From: Bacillota bacterium
GTDB taxonomy: Bacteria; Bacillota; Clostridia; Oscillospirales; Ruminococcaceae
Length of the DNA: 14,498 bases
NCBI GenBank assembly: GCA_023395695.1
Contig: JAEWYJ010000086.1
Coordinates: 1-14,498 of the forward strand
Reading direction: 5' to 3'
The notes under the pieces are model-generated. The model was not told the DNA's origin. It did no database searches and saw only the letters and a list, made by a program, of their open reading frames with translations. Positions 8,698-14,498 of this stretch are shown here, piece by piece (the stretch's first letter is position 1; every line of letters starts with the position of its first letter). The position numbers and the translations under genes were made by a program.

Positions 8698-8756
8698 ACG
8701 GACGCTGACGGGTGGACTCCGCCAAGGCGCGCAACGCAGTATGGCGGGTGAAAAAC

Positions 8757-8779
8757 TGCAATGTGCTTGCAATTTTTTT
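8757..8779 (+). terminator. Weak terminator-like hairpin with T run between hisD and hisC
   Basis: A 5-bp stem (TGCAA/TTGCA) with a 5-base loop is followed by A and then TTTTTTT. The T tract is good but the stem is short and AT-containing, so it could cause pausing or partial termination at most. Confidence 0.25.
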
Positions 8780-8930
8780 CATGTCTATAGCCAATACAAC
8801 ATCGGCAAGACGACTTTGTGCGCTGCAAGGCATAGGACACGTGCGAACTGGTGCGCGTCTCAAAAGAAAGACCACACAACAGGGTGCAAAACAGGCTGCT
8901 GGCGGGCGTCTGTTTAATAGTACCGGCAAA

Positions 8931-8936
8931 AGGGGG
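8931..8936 (+). promoter_or_regulatory. Ribosome binding site that decides the hisC start
   Basis: AGGGGG lies 7 bases before the ATG at 8944. The frame stays open upstream to 8851, but that start has no such site and the added residues do not resemble HisC. Confidence 0.65.
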
Positions 8937-8943
8937 AACCACC

Positions 8944-9999
8944 ATGCGCTTAAATCCTGCTCTGGCGTCGCTGACGCCCTTCACATATTGCGGTACCGGT
9001 TACACAATGCGGCTTGACGCCAATGAAAGCTGCATGCCCGTCCCTGTGTCTATTATGAACGAAATTGCTCAGGCCCTTGCGACGGAGCTTAACCTCAATT
9101 GCTACCCCGATGATTGTACCGTCGCGCTGCGGGCGGCTTATGCTCAGGCGTTCTCGGTCGACGCTGAGTGCGTCGTGCCGGGCAACGGCTCGGACGAGCT
9201 GATTAATATGATTGTGGGACGGTTAATTGCGCCGGGGGGCGTGGTGCTGGGCGTGGCGCGCGACTTTGGCAGCTATTGGAGTAACGCGGCTATTTTTGGA
9301 AGAAATGCTGTAAAGCTTCCTCGCTTGTCGGACATGAGCTTTACCGTCGATATGCTGATCGAGGGCGCAAAACAGCATCATGCCGATCTCGTCATTTTTT
9401 CAAACCCCAATAACCCCAGCGGGTTGCAGCTCTCGCGGGCCGACGTTATCCGTCTGCTTGAGTCGGTGACCTGCCTGGTTGTTGTCGATGAGGCTTATAT
9501 GGATTTTTCCGATCAGTCGGTGCTTGATCTGGCTGGTAAATATGAAAATCTTATTGTGCTGCGTACGCTGTCCAAGGCGATGGGCGCAGCGGGTGTGCGC
9601 ATTGGCTTTGCCGTTTCAACCCCGGCGCTGACCTATGCGCTGCGCTCGGTGCGCGACGCCTATAACGTCAGCGCCGTCGACCAGATGATCGCCGCCATTC
9701 TGCTGCGGCATCCCGAGTACCGGCAGGCTACGCTGGCCGAAATCGCCCGATTAATGGAGATCATGAAGCGGCGGTTAACGCATATTGCAGGCCACGCCAC
9801 ACAAAAAATGATTGTTTATCCGTCGGTTGTCAATTTTGTCCTGCTGTGGCTTGAAGATGCCCGGGCCGTCAGCGATGCGCTGCACGCGCAGGATATTTCT
9901 CTGCGGCAGTTTGACGAGCATCTGATTCGCATCAGTGTCGCGCGGGAGGATATTCTAAACCGTGTGCTGGATGCACTGGAGGCTATTCTGGCCAGATAG
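8944..9999 (+). CDS. hisC: Histidinol-phosphate aminotransferase
   Basis: HisC is the PLP-dependent fold-type I transaminase that converts imidazole-acetol phosphate and glutamate to L-histidinol phosphate and 2-oxoglutarate. It has 352 aa from the ATG at 8944, typical of the family. Key motifs are MRLDANES near the N-terminus, VPGNGSDELI, FSNPNNPSG, VVVDEAYMDFS (D182, Y185) and RTLSKAMGAAGVRIG, in which K211 is the Schiff-base lysine. ISVAREDI near the C-terminus matches the substrate phosphate/carboxylate-binding arginine region. Members of this family can also act on aromatic amino acids, but the operon position makes the histidine role clear. It follows the 246-base spacer and precedes hisB by 11 bases. 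Confidence 0.96.
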   Translation: MRLNPALASLTPFTYCGTGYTMRLDANESCMPVPVSIMNEIAQALATELNLNCYPDDCTVALRAAYAQAFSVDAECVVPGNGSDELINMIVGRLIAPGGVVLGVARDFGSYWSNAAIFGRNAVKLPRLSDMSFTVDMLIEGAKQHHADLVIFSNPNNPSGLQLSRADVIRLLESVTCLVVVDEAYMDFSDQSVLDLAGKYENLIVLRTLSKAMGAAGVRIGFAVSTPALTYALRSVRDAYNVSAVDQMIAAILLRHPEYRQATLAEIARLMEIMKRRLTHIAGHATQKMIVYPSVVNFVLLWLEDARAVSDALHAQDISLRQFDEHLIRISVAREDILNRVLDALEAILAR

Positions 10000-10010
10000 G
10001 AGCGTTTGAT

Positions 10011-10592
10011 ATGAGAACTGTAACCATCACCCGCAAAACAAAGGAGACCGATATTGCGCTGACCCTGAATCTGGATGGCACGGGCACAGCGGATATTGAT
10101 ACCGGCGTCGGCTTTTTTGACCATATGCTGACCGCCTTTGCCGTGCATTCCGGTATTGACCTTTCGGTGCGCTGCGACGGCGATATTGCGGTGGATTGCC
10201 ACCACACGGTCGAGGATGTCGGCATTGTGATGGGACAGGCGTTTTTACAGGCGGTTGGCGACCGCGCAGGCATTGCGCGTTACGGGCATTTTCTGCTGCC
10301 GATGGACGAATCGCTTGCCATGGCGGCCATCGACATCAGCGGGCGCGCTTATCTTGTGTTCGAAGCGGCATTTAAAAGCGATCAGATCGGCGCGATGGAC
10401 ACCCAGATGGTCGAGGAGTTTTGGCGGGCGTTTGCGATGAATGCCGCCGTTACGCTGCATATAAAGCTTTTATATGGCACAAACGACCACCACAAGGCCG
10501 AGGCGCTCTTTAAATCGGCCGCCCATGCGGTTAAAATGGCTATTGCCAGACAAAAAGACCGCGCCGTGCTTTCGACAAAGGGCTGCCTGTAA
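10011..10592 (+). CDS. hisB: Imidazoleglycerol-phosphate dehydratase
   Basis: This enzyme dehydrates imidazole glycerol phosphate to imidazole-acetol phosphate and acts as a manganese-dependent 24-mer. At 193 aa it is the monofunctional form, without the N-terminal histidinol-phosphatase domain of the enterobacterial fusion. It shows the duplicated metal-binding motifs of the family: HHTVEDVG (H64, H65, E68, D69) and DHHKAEALFK (H160, H161, E164), along with DTGVGFFDHML near residues 28-38. AGGAG at 9998-10002 spans the hisC stop and lies 8 bases before the ATG. Because it lacks a phosphatase domain, a separate histidinol-phosphate phosphatase is needed. Confidence 0.97.
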   Translation: MRTVTITRKTKETDIALTLNLDGTGTADIDTGVGFFDHMLTAFAVHSGIDLSVRCDGDIAVDCHHTVEDVGIVMGQAFLQAVGDRAGIARYGHFLLPMDESLAMAAIDISGRAYLVFEAAFKSDQIGAMDTQMVEEFWRAFAMNAAVTLHIKLLYGTNDHHKAEALFKSAAHAVKMAIARQKDRAVLSTKGCL

Positions 10593-10613
10593 CGTGTGCA
10601 AAGGGGACTTATT

Positions 10614-11219
10614 ATGATTGCAATTGTAGATTACGGCGCGGGTAATCTTTTCAGCGTAAAAAATGCCTGCGATTTTCTCTCAATTAAAACAACTATTACC
10701 GGGGACGCTTCGGCGCTGGAAGCGGCCGACGGCATTATTCTGCCCGGGGTAGGCGCGTTCCCCGATGCGATGAAAAAGCTTGCGGCAACCGGACTTATTC
10801 CGATCATCAGGGAGCAGGCGCAGAAAAAGCCGCTGCTCGGTATCTGCTTGGGGATGCAGATTTTATTCGATTACGGCACCGAATTTGAAAAATGCGACGG
10901 CCTGGGACTGATTCCGGGTCATGTTGAGCTGCTGCCCTGCAAAAACCTGAAACTGCCGCAGATTGGCTGGAATGCGCTGACGCTGCATCAGACGTCACCG
11001 CTTCTTGCGGACACAAAAGACGGTGATTATGTCTATTTTGTCCACTCCTTTGGCGCGGTCTGCGACGCGCAATACCTGCTGGCCAGCACCGATTACGGTT
11101 GTACGGTGCCCGCGTTTGTGGGCTGCGGGCAGGTGTTCGGCGCGCAGTTTCACCCTGAAAAAAGCGGCGAGGTAGGGCTGAACATGCTCAGAAATTTCGG
11201 AAAGCTGGTGACGGCATGA
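10614..11219 (+). CDS. hisH: Imidazole glycerol phosphate synthase, glutaminase subunit HisH
   Basis: HisH is the class I glutamine amidotransferase that hydrolyses glutamine and channels ammonia to HisF. It has 201 aa. It begins IAIVDYGAGNL, has the oxyanion and nucleophile motif GICLGMQILF with catalytic C78, and ends with AQFHPEKSG supplying H180 and E182 of the triad. The ATG at 10614 is preferred over an in-frame GTG at 10596 because AAGGGG (about 10600-10606) lies just upstream of it and HisH proteins start near this position. The stop overlaps hisA by ATGA at 11216-11219. Confidence 0.97.
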   Translation: MIAIVDYGAGNLFSVKNACDFLSIKTTITGDASALEAADGIILPGVGAFPDAMKKLAATGLIPIIREQAQKKPLLGICLGMQILFDYGTEFEKCDGLGLIPGHVELLPCKNLKLPQIGWNALTLHQTSPLLADTKDGDYVYFVHSFGAVCDAQYLLASTDYGCTVPAFVGCGQVFGAQFHPEKSGEVGLNMLRNFGKLVTA

Positions 11220-11944
11220 TTATTTTACCGGCAATCGATATCAAAGATGGTAGCTGTGTACGGCTGGTTAAGGGCGATTTTGCCACGGTGCATCAGGTGG
11301 CGGAAAGCCCGATGCAAACGGCGTTGGATTTTAAAACCGCAGGTGCGGTCTGGCTGCATATGGTCGATCTCGACGGCGCGTTGCAGGGGCAGCGGGTAAA
11401 TGCCGCCGTATTTACCGAAATTGCACAGCATTCCGGCTTAAAGCTGGAGCTTGGCGGCGGTATTCGCGATTTGAATACGGTGGAATACTATCTCTCGCGC
11501 GGTGTGCAACGCGTCATCTTAGGCTCTGCAGCGCTTTCTGACCCACAGCTTGTGACGGATGCCGTCAGAAACTTCGGTGCGCATATTGCGGTGGGCATTG
11601 ACGCCAAAAGCCGCATGGTGGCTACCCGCGGCTGGCTTGATACCAGTGCGGTCGATTTTGTTGAGATGGGCAAGCGCATGGAGGATTATGGTGTAAAGGC
11701 TATAATCTTTACCGATATTTCCAAGGATGGTACGCTGCGCGGGCCTAATATGGAGCAGCTCGCCGAGCTGCAAAATGCTGTGGGTTGCGATATCATCGCT
11801 TCGGGCGGTATCGCGCAGCTTTCGGATATTGAGGCGCTGGCCCAAAATAGGCTGTATGGCGCTATCTGCGGCAAATCGCTTTATGCGGGAACGCTCAGGC
11901 TCTCGGAGGCCATTGCGGCGGGAGGCGATCAGTATGCTGGCTAA
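11216..11944 (+). CDS. hisA: ProFAR isomerase (phosphoribosylformimino-AICAR-P isomerase) HisA
   Basis: HisA performs the Amadori rearrangement of ProFAR to PRFAR, the substrate of HisF-HisH. The 242-aa product is a half-duplicated (beta-alpha)8 barrel with phosphate-binding glycine motifs in both halves (ELGGGIRD and IIASGGIAQ). The first catalytic aspartate is D8 in [10 protein letters not shown]129 (VGIDAKS) and D171 ([11 protein letters not shown]) sit at the ends of the strands where the second catalytic residue is expected. It could be confused with HisF, but IKDG, the RGPN segment and the gene order fit HisA. No strong ribosome binding site precedes the ATG, which fits translational coupling to hisH. 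It overlaps hisF by 11 bases. Confidence 0.96.
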   Translation: MIILPAIDIKDGSCVRLVKGDFATVHQVAESPMQTALDFKTAGAVWLHMVDLDGALQGQRVNAAVFTEIAQHSGLKLELGGGIRDLNTVEYYLSRGVQRVILGSAALSDPQLVTDAVRNFGAHIAVGIDAKSRMVATRGWLDTSAVDFVEMGKRMEDYGVKAIIFTDISKDGTLRGPNMEQLAELQNAVGCDIIASGGIAQLSDIEALAQNRLYGAICGKSLYAGTLRLSEAIAAGGDQYAG

Positions 11945-12692
11945 ACGTATTATCCCGTGTCTTGACGTGAGGGACGGCCGGGTGGTCAAGGGGGTCAATT
12001 TTGTCGGGCTGAGAGATGTTGGCGATCCGGTGGAATGCGCTGTCGCCTACAACAGCCAGGGTGCGGACGAGATTACTTTTCTCGATATCACCGCCACCCA
12101 CGAGGGGCGCGGCACCATGCTCGACGTTGTGCGTCGCACCGCGCAAAAGGTGTTTGTACCATTGACGGTCGGCGGGGGCATCGGCTCGGTTGAAGATATT
12201 AAAGCGCTGCTGCGGGCGGGCGCCGACAAGGTTTCTCTTAATTCTGCTGCGGTGCGCAACCCTGATCTGGTTTGCGAGGGCGCCGCGCGGTTTGGCAGCC
12301 AGTGCATTGTCGTCGCCATTGACGCTAAAAGAACACCGGACGGCGGCTTTACGGTTGTCATCAACGGCGGGCGTATCGATACCGGCCTTGAGGCGATCGG
12401 CTGGGCCAAAAAAGTCGTCGCGCTTGGCGCGGGTGAGCTTCTGCTTACCTCCATGGATACCGACGGCGTGCGCGGTGGGTTTGACATTGCGCTGACCGAC
12501 GCCGTTTCCAGCGCCGTAAAGGTACCGGTTATTGCGTCGGGCGGCTGCGGAAAGCTTGAGCATTTTTCAGAGGTTTTTGAGAAAACCGGTGCGGATGCGG
12601 CCTTGGCCGCCAGTCTCTTTCATTATGGCGAGCTGACGGTTGGGCAGGTTAAGGACCATCTGCGCGCCTGCGGTATTCCTGCAAGGAGGTAG
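11934..12692 (+). CDS. hisF: Imidazole glycerol phosphate synthase, cyclase subunit HisF
   Basis: HisF closes PRFAR with ammonia from HisH to give imidazole glycerol phosphate and AICAR, the latter feeding purine synthesis. The protein has 252 aa and is a (beta-alpha)8 barrel. It starts [19 protein letters not shown] with catalytic D11, and D130 is in [20 protein letters not shown] and [12 protein letters not shown] mark the second half, and TVGGGIGS is the first phosphate loop. The ATG at 11934 lies inside the end of hisA, with GGAGG at 11921-11925. The frame is open further upstream within hisA, but the extra residues are hisA in another frame. The TAG stop overlaps the hisI Shine-Dalgarno sequence. 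Confidence 0.97.
   Translation: MLAKRIIPCLDVRDGRVVKGVNFVGLRDVGDPVECAVAYNSQGADEITFLDITATHEGRGTMLDVVRRTAQKVFVPLTVGGGIGSVEDIKALLRAGADKVSLNSAAVRNPDLVCEGAARFGSQCIVVAIDAKRTPDGGFTVVINGGRIDTGLEAIGWAKKVVALGAGELLLTSMDTDGVRGGFDIALTDAVSSAVKVPVIASGGCGKLEHFSEVFEKTGADAALAASLFHYGELTVGQVKDHLRACGIPARR
12683..12690 (+). promoter_or_regulatory. Perfect Shine-Dalgarno of hisI, overlapping the hisF stop
   Basis: AAGGAGGT at 12683-12690 shares its last base with the hisF TAG and lies 8 bases before the hisI ATG. It encodes the final hisF residues, so hisF termination and hisI initiation are linked. Confidence 0.8.
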
Positions 12693-12698
12693 CAGCCA

Positions 12699-13013
12699 AT
12701 GAATCTGGATATTTTTTTTGAAAAAGGGGCGCTTATTCCCGCCATTGTACAGCAAGCCGATACAAAGCAGGTGCTTATGCTTGCCTATATGAACCGCGAG
12801 AGCCTTGAGTTGACGCTTAAAACCGGTTACACCTGGTTTTACAGCCGTTCCCGGCAAGCCCTGTGGAACAAGGGGGCGACTTCGGGCCATCTGCAAAAGG
12901 TATTGGCGGTGTACGGCGACTGTGACAACGATACGCTGCTTGTTGAGGTTGAGCAGACCGGCAATGCCTGCCATACCGGTGCGCACAGCTGCTTTTTTAA
13001 TCAAATAAAATGA
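12699..13013 (+). CDS. hisI: Phosphoribosyl-AMP cyclohydrolase, monofunctional
   Basis: HisI opens the adenine ring of phosphoribosyl-AMP to give ProFAR, the third step of the pathway. It has 104 aa, the normal size of the stand-alone cyclohydrolase. The HisE pyrophosphohydrolase domain found in HisIE fusions is absent. The conserved block is present: [20 protein letters not shown], then DCDNDTLL with D74, D76 and D78 as likely magnesium ligands. C75, C91 and C98 ([12 protein letters not shown]) are the likely zinc ligands. The gene ends the operon; a strong hairpin begins 20 bases after its TGA. Confidence 0.97.
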   Translation: MNLDIFFEKGALIPAIVQQADTKQVLMLAYMNRESLELTLKTGYTWFYSRSRQALWNKGATSGHLQKVLAVYGDCDNDTLLVEVEQTGNACHTGAHSCFFNQIK

Positions 13014-13033
13014 CGGCTTTTTCTACGGGTTCA

Positions 13034-13090
13034 CCATAACAAAGGCGGCGTTTCTTATTGTGAAAATAAGAGACGCCGCCTTTGTTATGG
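13034..13090. terminator. Long bidirectional terminator hairpin after hisI
   Basis: Bases 13034-13059 pair with 13065-13090 in a 26-bp stem containing a single T-G pair, around the loop GTGAA. The core is AAAGGCGGCG facing CGCCGCCTTT, so on both strands a GC-rich stem is followed by a short T-rich segment (TTTGTTAT). It lies between convergent hisI and the minus-strand pseudouridine synthase gene, so it can end both transcripts. There is no long T run outside the hairpin. Confidence 0.85.
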
Positions 13091-13153
13091 TAATGGGTTA
13101 GTCTAAAACCGGTTTGCCCTTGCGGTCTGCTTTCTAAAGGAGCTTACAAAAAT

Positions 13154-14125
13154 TTAACCGTTGTTTTCAGCTTGTGTAAACACGGATAAAAAGGGGATAT
13201 TCCCGGCCTCAAACAACCTGCCGTTTAGATATTGCAGATGCTCGGCCGCATCGCCTGCCGAAAATTTAACCCGATAGGCATACAGGGCCTGAAACCTAAA
13301 GCCGGTACCCTTGTTTTGCTGCGCGGTGCCATATTTGGTGTCGCCCAGCAGCGGGTGGCCAAGGCTGCTCATTTGGGCGCGGATCTGGTGGGTACGCCCG
13401 GTCAACAGCTCAATTTCCAGAAGAGAAAACCGCTCGTTTTGCCTCACCGTGCGGTATTTGGTCACCGCAGTTTTAGCGCCGGGGCGCGGAGATGAAAACA
13501 CCTCGACGAGATTTTGCGCTTCATTTTTTAGCAGATAGCTTTTAACCGTTCCGCCCGACGGTGATATATGCCCATGCACCACACAAAGATAGTATTTTTC
13601 AATCAGCCGATCCCGGATCAACGCATTGATAACCCTGAGCGTGGCGGCATTTTTTGCAGCGATGACAATGCCGCCGGTATTGCGGTCAATGCGGTTGCAC
13701 AAAGCGGGGGCAAAGCTGCTTTCGGCGGCGGGGTCATATTCTTTTTTTTCATAGAGATACCGTTGGATGCGTGCGATCAGCGTATCGCGCTCGCCGGCAT
13801 CATCCTCGTGCACCACCAGTCCCGGTTCCTAGTCGGCCAGCAGGATGTTCTCGTCCTCGTAAACCACAGTCAGCTTTTGCTGCGCAGCCATAAAAGAGAG
13901 CGCCGATCCCGCGTCCGGTGGAAAAAATTCGTCGTTAATATAGAGCGTTACCGTATCACCCGGTGCCAGCACCGTAGCGTTTTCGGCTTTTTTGCTGTTG
14001 AGCTTAATACGTTTAATTCGGATGTAGCGCTGCAACAGCGAAGCGGGCAACGCCGGTGCAACCTTTTTTATAAACCTGTCCAGCCGCTGTCCGGCGTCGT
14101 TTTCATTTATAATAAAAGCTTTCAT
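13154..14125 (-). pseudogene. RluA-family 23S rRNA pseudouridine synthase, interrupted by in-frame TAG
   Basis: Read through, this gives 323 codons of the RluA/RluC/RluD family, which isomerises uridines in 23S rRNA. The start is the ATG at 14125-14123, preceded by GAGGA. The first part holds an S4 RNA-binding domain (AGQRLDRFIKK to GDTVTLYIND). The catalytic part has NRIDRNTGG with the active-site aspartate, KYYLCVVHG and LLTGRTHQIRAQM, and ends at TAA 13156-13154. Codon 99 is TAG (13831-13829), between ENILLAD and EPGLVVHEDD. The frame is otherwise continuous, so only one codon is changed. The family normally has a lysine there (KxPG), and AAG to TAG is a single change. Restart at GTG 13816 is possible, since AGGA overlaps the stop, but would lose the first strand of the catalytic fold. 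A sequencing error is the main alternative. Confidence 0.8.
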
Positions 14126-14253
14126 CTTATCCTCGCATTCATATAATATAGCGGCGGTGCGGCTGGGGCCTGCCAAAACGCACTTGAAAAACAGGTTGAC
14201 ACAGGTTGTTTTGTGCGTGCGCATCCTCCCGGTATAATTGGCGCATTGTCCCA

Positions 14254-14282
14254 GTATAATAGCCGTCTTGCGGCTATTATAC
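14254..14282. repeat. 12-bp perfect hairpin of repeat unit 1
   Basis: GTATAATAGCCG (14254-14265) is the exact inverted complement of CGGCTATTATAC (14271-14282) around the loop TCTTG. It recurs identically in unit 2, and its first arm and part of its second arm recur in unit 3. Confidence 0.85.
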
Positions 14283-14364
14283 CATGCGCGTAAGCGAATG
14301 GTATAATTTGCGCATCAAAAGGTAGCAAGCCGCGTTAAGCGGCGAGCCGTTGAGCATTGCCCCA

Positions 14365-14393
14365 GTATAATAGCCGTCTTGCGGCTATTATAC
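14365..14393. repeat. 12-bp perfect hairpin of repeat unit 2
   Basis: Same arms and loop as in unit 1: 14365-14376 pairs with 14382-14393 around TCTTG. Confidence 0.85.
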
Positions 14394-14474
14394 CATGAGC
14401 GTAAGCGAATGGTATAATTTGCGCATCAAAAGGCGGTTGCCGCGTTAAGCGGCGAGCCGTTGCGCATTGTCCCA

Positions 14475-14498
14475 GTATAATAGCCGTCTTGCGGCTAT
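14475..14498. repeat. Hairpin of repeat unit 3, cut by the window edge
   Basis: The first arm (14475-14486) and loop are complete; only seven bases of the second arm (14492-14498) are inside the window. Confidence 0.75.

Larger units (their letters stand above)
8698..8943 (+). other. Non-coding spacer inside the his operon, possible element or leader
   Basis: This 246-base stretch is the only large gap in an otherwise tightly packed operon. I see no convincing gene in it: open frames through it on either strand have odd composition, no good start, and run into hisD or hisC. It contains CCGCC (8719-8723) facing GGCGG (8743-8747). There is also a weak hairpin TGCAA-TGTGC-TTGCA (8757-8771) followed by A and seven Ts (8773-8779), which resembles a weak intrinsic terminator. 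The 3' end carries the hisC ribosome binding site. It may be an inserted small repeat or a regulatory leader; neither is shown. Confidence 0.5.
14231..14498. repeat. Tandem array of 110-111-base hairpin repeat units
   Basis: Unit 1 spans 14241-14351, unit 2 14352-14461, and a third unit starts at 14462 and leaves the window. A short stretch at 14231-14249 (GGTATAATTGGCGCATTG) matches the inner part of a unit, so it may be a remnant of an earlier copy. Units 1 and 2 are nearly identical except for point differences near the start and after the first hairpin, and a changed block at 14322-14328 versus 14433-14438 with a one-base length difference. I see no open frame of protein-like character. 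The array lies upstream of the minus-strand pseudouridine synthase gene. Confidence 0.9.

Noticed and set aside
8698..8943. A T-box riboswitch leader for hisC in the hisD-hisC spacer
   Set aside because: The conserved T-box antiterminator sequence (AGGGTGGTACCGCG-like) is absent, the terminator-like hairpin is very weak, and the position within the operon is unusual.
8712..9017. A 101-codon plus-strand open frame across the hisD-hisC spacer, and antisense frames over the same bases
   Set aside because: No ribosome binding site, no recognisable motif, unusual Arg/Cys/Ser-rich composition, and it runs out of frame into hisC.
13829..13831. Pyrrolysine or other recoding at the TAG of the pseudouridine synthase
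   Set aside because: The position is not catalytic, is normally lysine, there is no visible recoding element, and TAG ends other genes in the window. Mutation or sequencing error is simpler.
13568..14146. A 192-codon plus-strand open frame opposite the pseudouridine synthase
   Set aside because: The minus strand carries clear RluA-family motifs across the same bases; the plus-strand translation is a shadow.
14196..14238. Plus-strand promoter from TTGACA (14196-14201) and TATAAT (14233-14238)
   Set aside because: The spacer is 31 bases, far outside the working range.
14231..14498. CRISPR array
   Set aside because: The whole 110-base unit is repeated, including the would-be spacers, and the period is too long; there are no cas genes in the window.
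14231..14498. Integron attC sites
   Set aside because: GTTAAGC in each unit fits the GTTRRRY core, but I found no matching RYYYAAC partner at the other end and no cassette genes between units.

Overview
The window looks like chromosomal DNA of a moderately GC-rich, low-GC-lineage Gram-positive (Bacillota), most likely a member of class Clostridia. The reasons are: a full-length PolC-type replicative polymerase with the QISLF clamp-binding tail, an rseP-ispG-polC gene order, the two-protein (HisZ plus short HisG) ATP phosphoribosyltransferase, and strong AGGAGG-type ribosome binding sites. All three stop codons are used by intact genes. The family assignment below Clostridia is inference only.

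Layout. Positions 1-50 hold the last codons of an M50 site-2 protease (rseP). A stem-loop with a short T run follows, then ispG (136-1215), then polC (1184-5503), which overlaps ispG by 32 bases. These belong to an isoprenoid/envelope/replication cluster that enters from the left. A near-consensus sigma-A promoter starts directly after the polC stop and carries a perfect 12-bp palindrome just downstream of the predicted start of transcription. It drives a long histidine operon, hisZ-hisG-hisD-hisC-hisB-hisH-hisA-hisF-hisI (5592-13013). Gene junctions are mostly overlapping or within about 20 bases. The exception is a 246-base gap between hisD and hisC that holds no convincing gene. A 26-bp hairpin closes the operon.

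On the opposite strand and convergent to it lies an RluA-family 23S rRNA pseudouridine synthase gene (14125-13154). It is interrupted by an in-frame TAG at the position where the family usually has a lysine. Upstream of that gene, from about 14231 to the window edge, is a 110-111-base tandem repeat. Each unit can form two mutually exclusive hairpins and carries several TATAAT hexamers. The array runs off the right end.

How the genes work together. The his genes cover all steps of histidine synthesis from PRPP and ATP except phosphoribosyl-ATP pyrophosphohydrolase (HisE) and histidinol-phosphate phosphatase, which must be encoded elsewhere. HisH and HisF form the glutamine-dependent cyclase. 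HisZ activates or regulates the short HisG. IspG makes HMBPP in the MEP isoprenoid pathway. PolC is the leading-strand replicase. Most of the window is conserved core metabolism. The parts without a ready explanation are the palindrome at the his promoter, the hisD-hisC spacer, the broken pseudouridine synthase and the hairpin repeat array.
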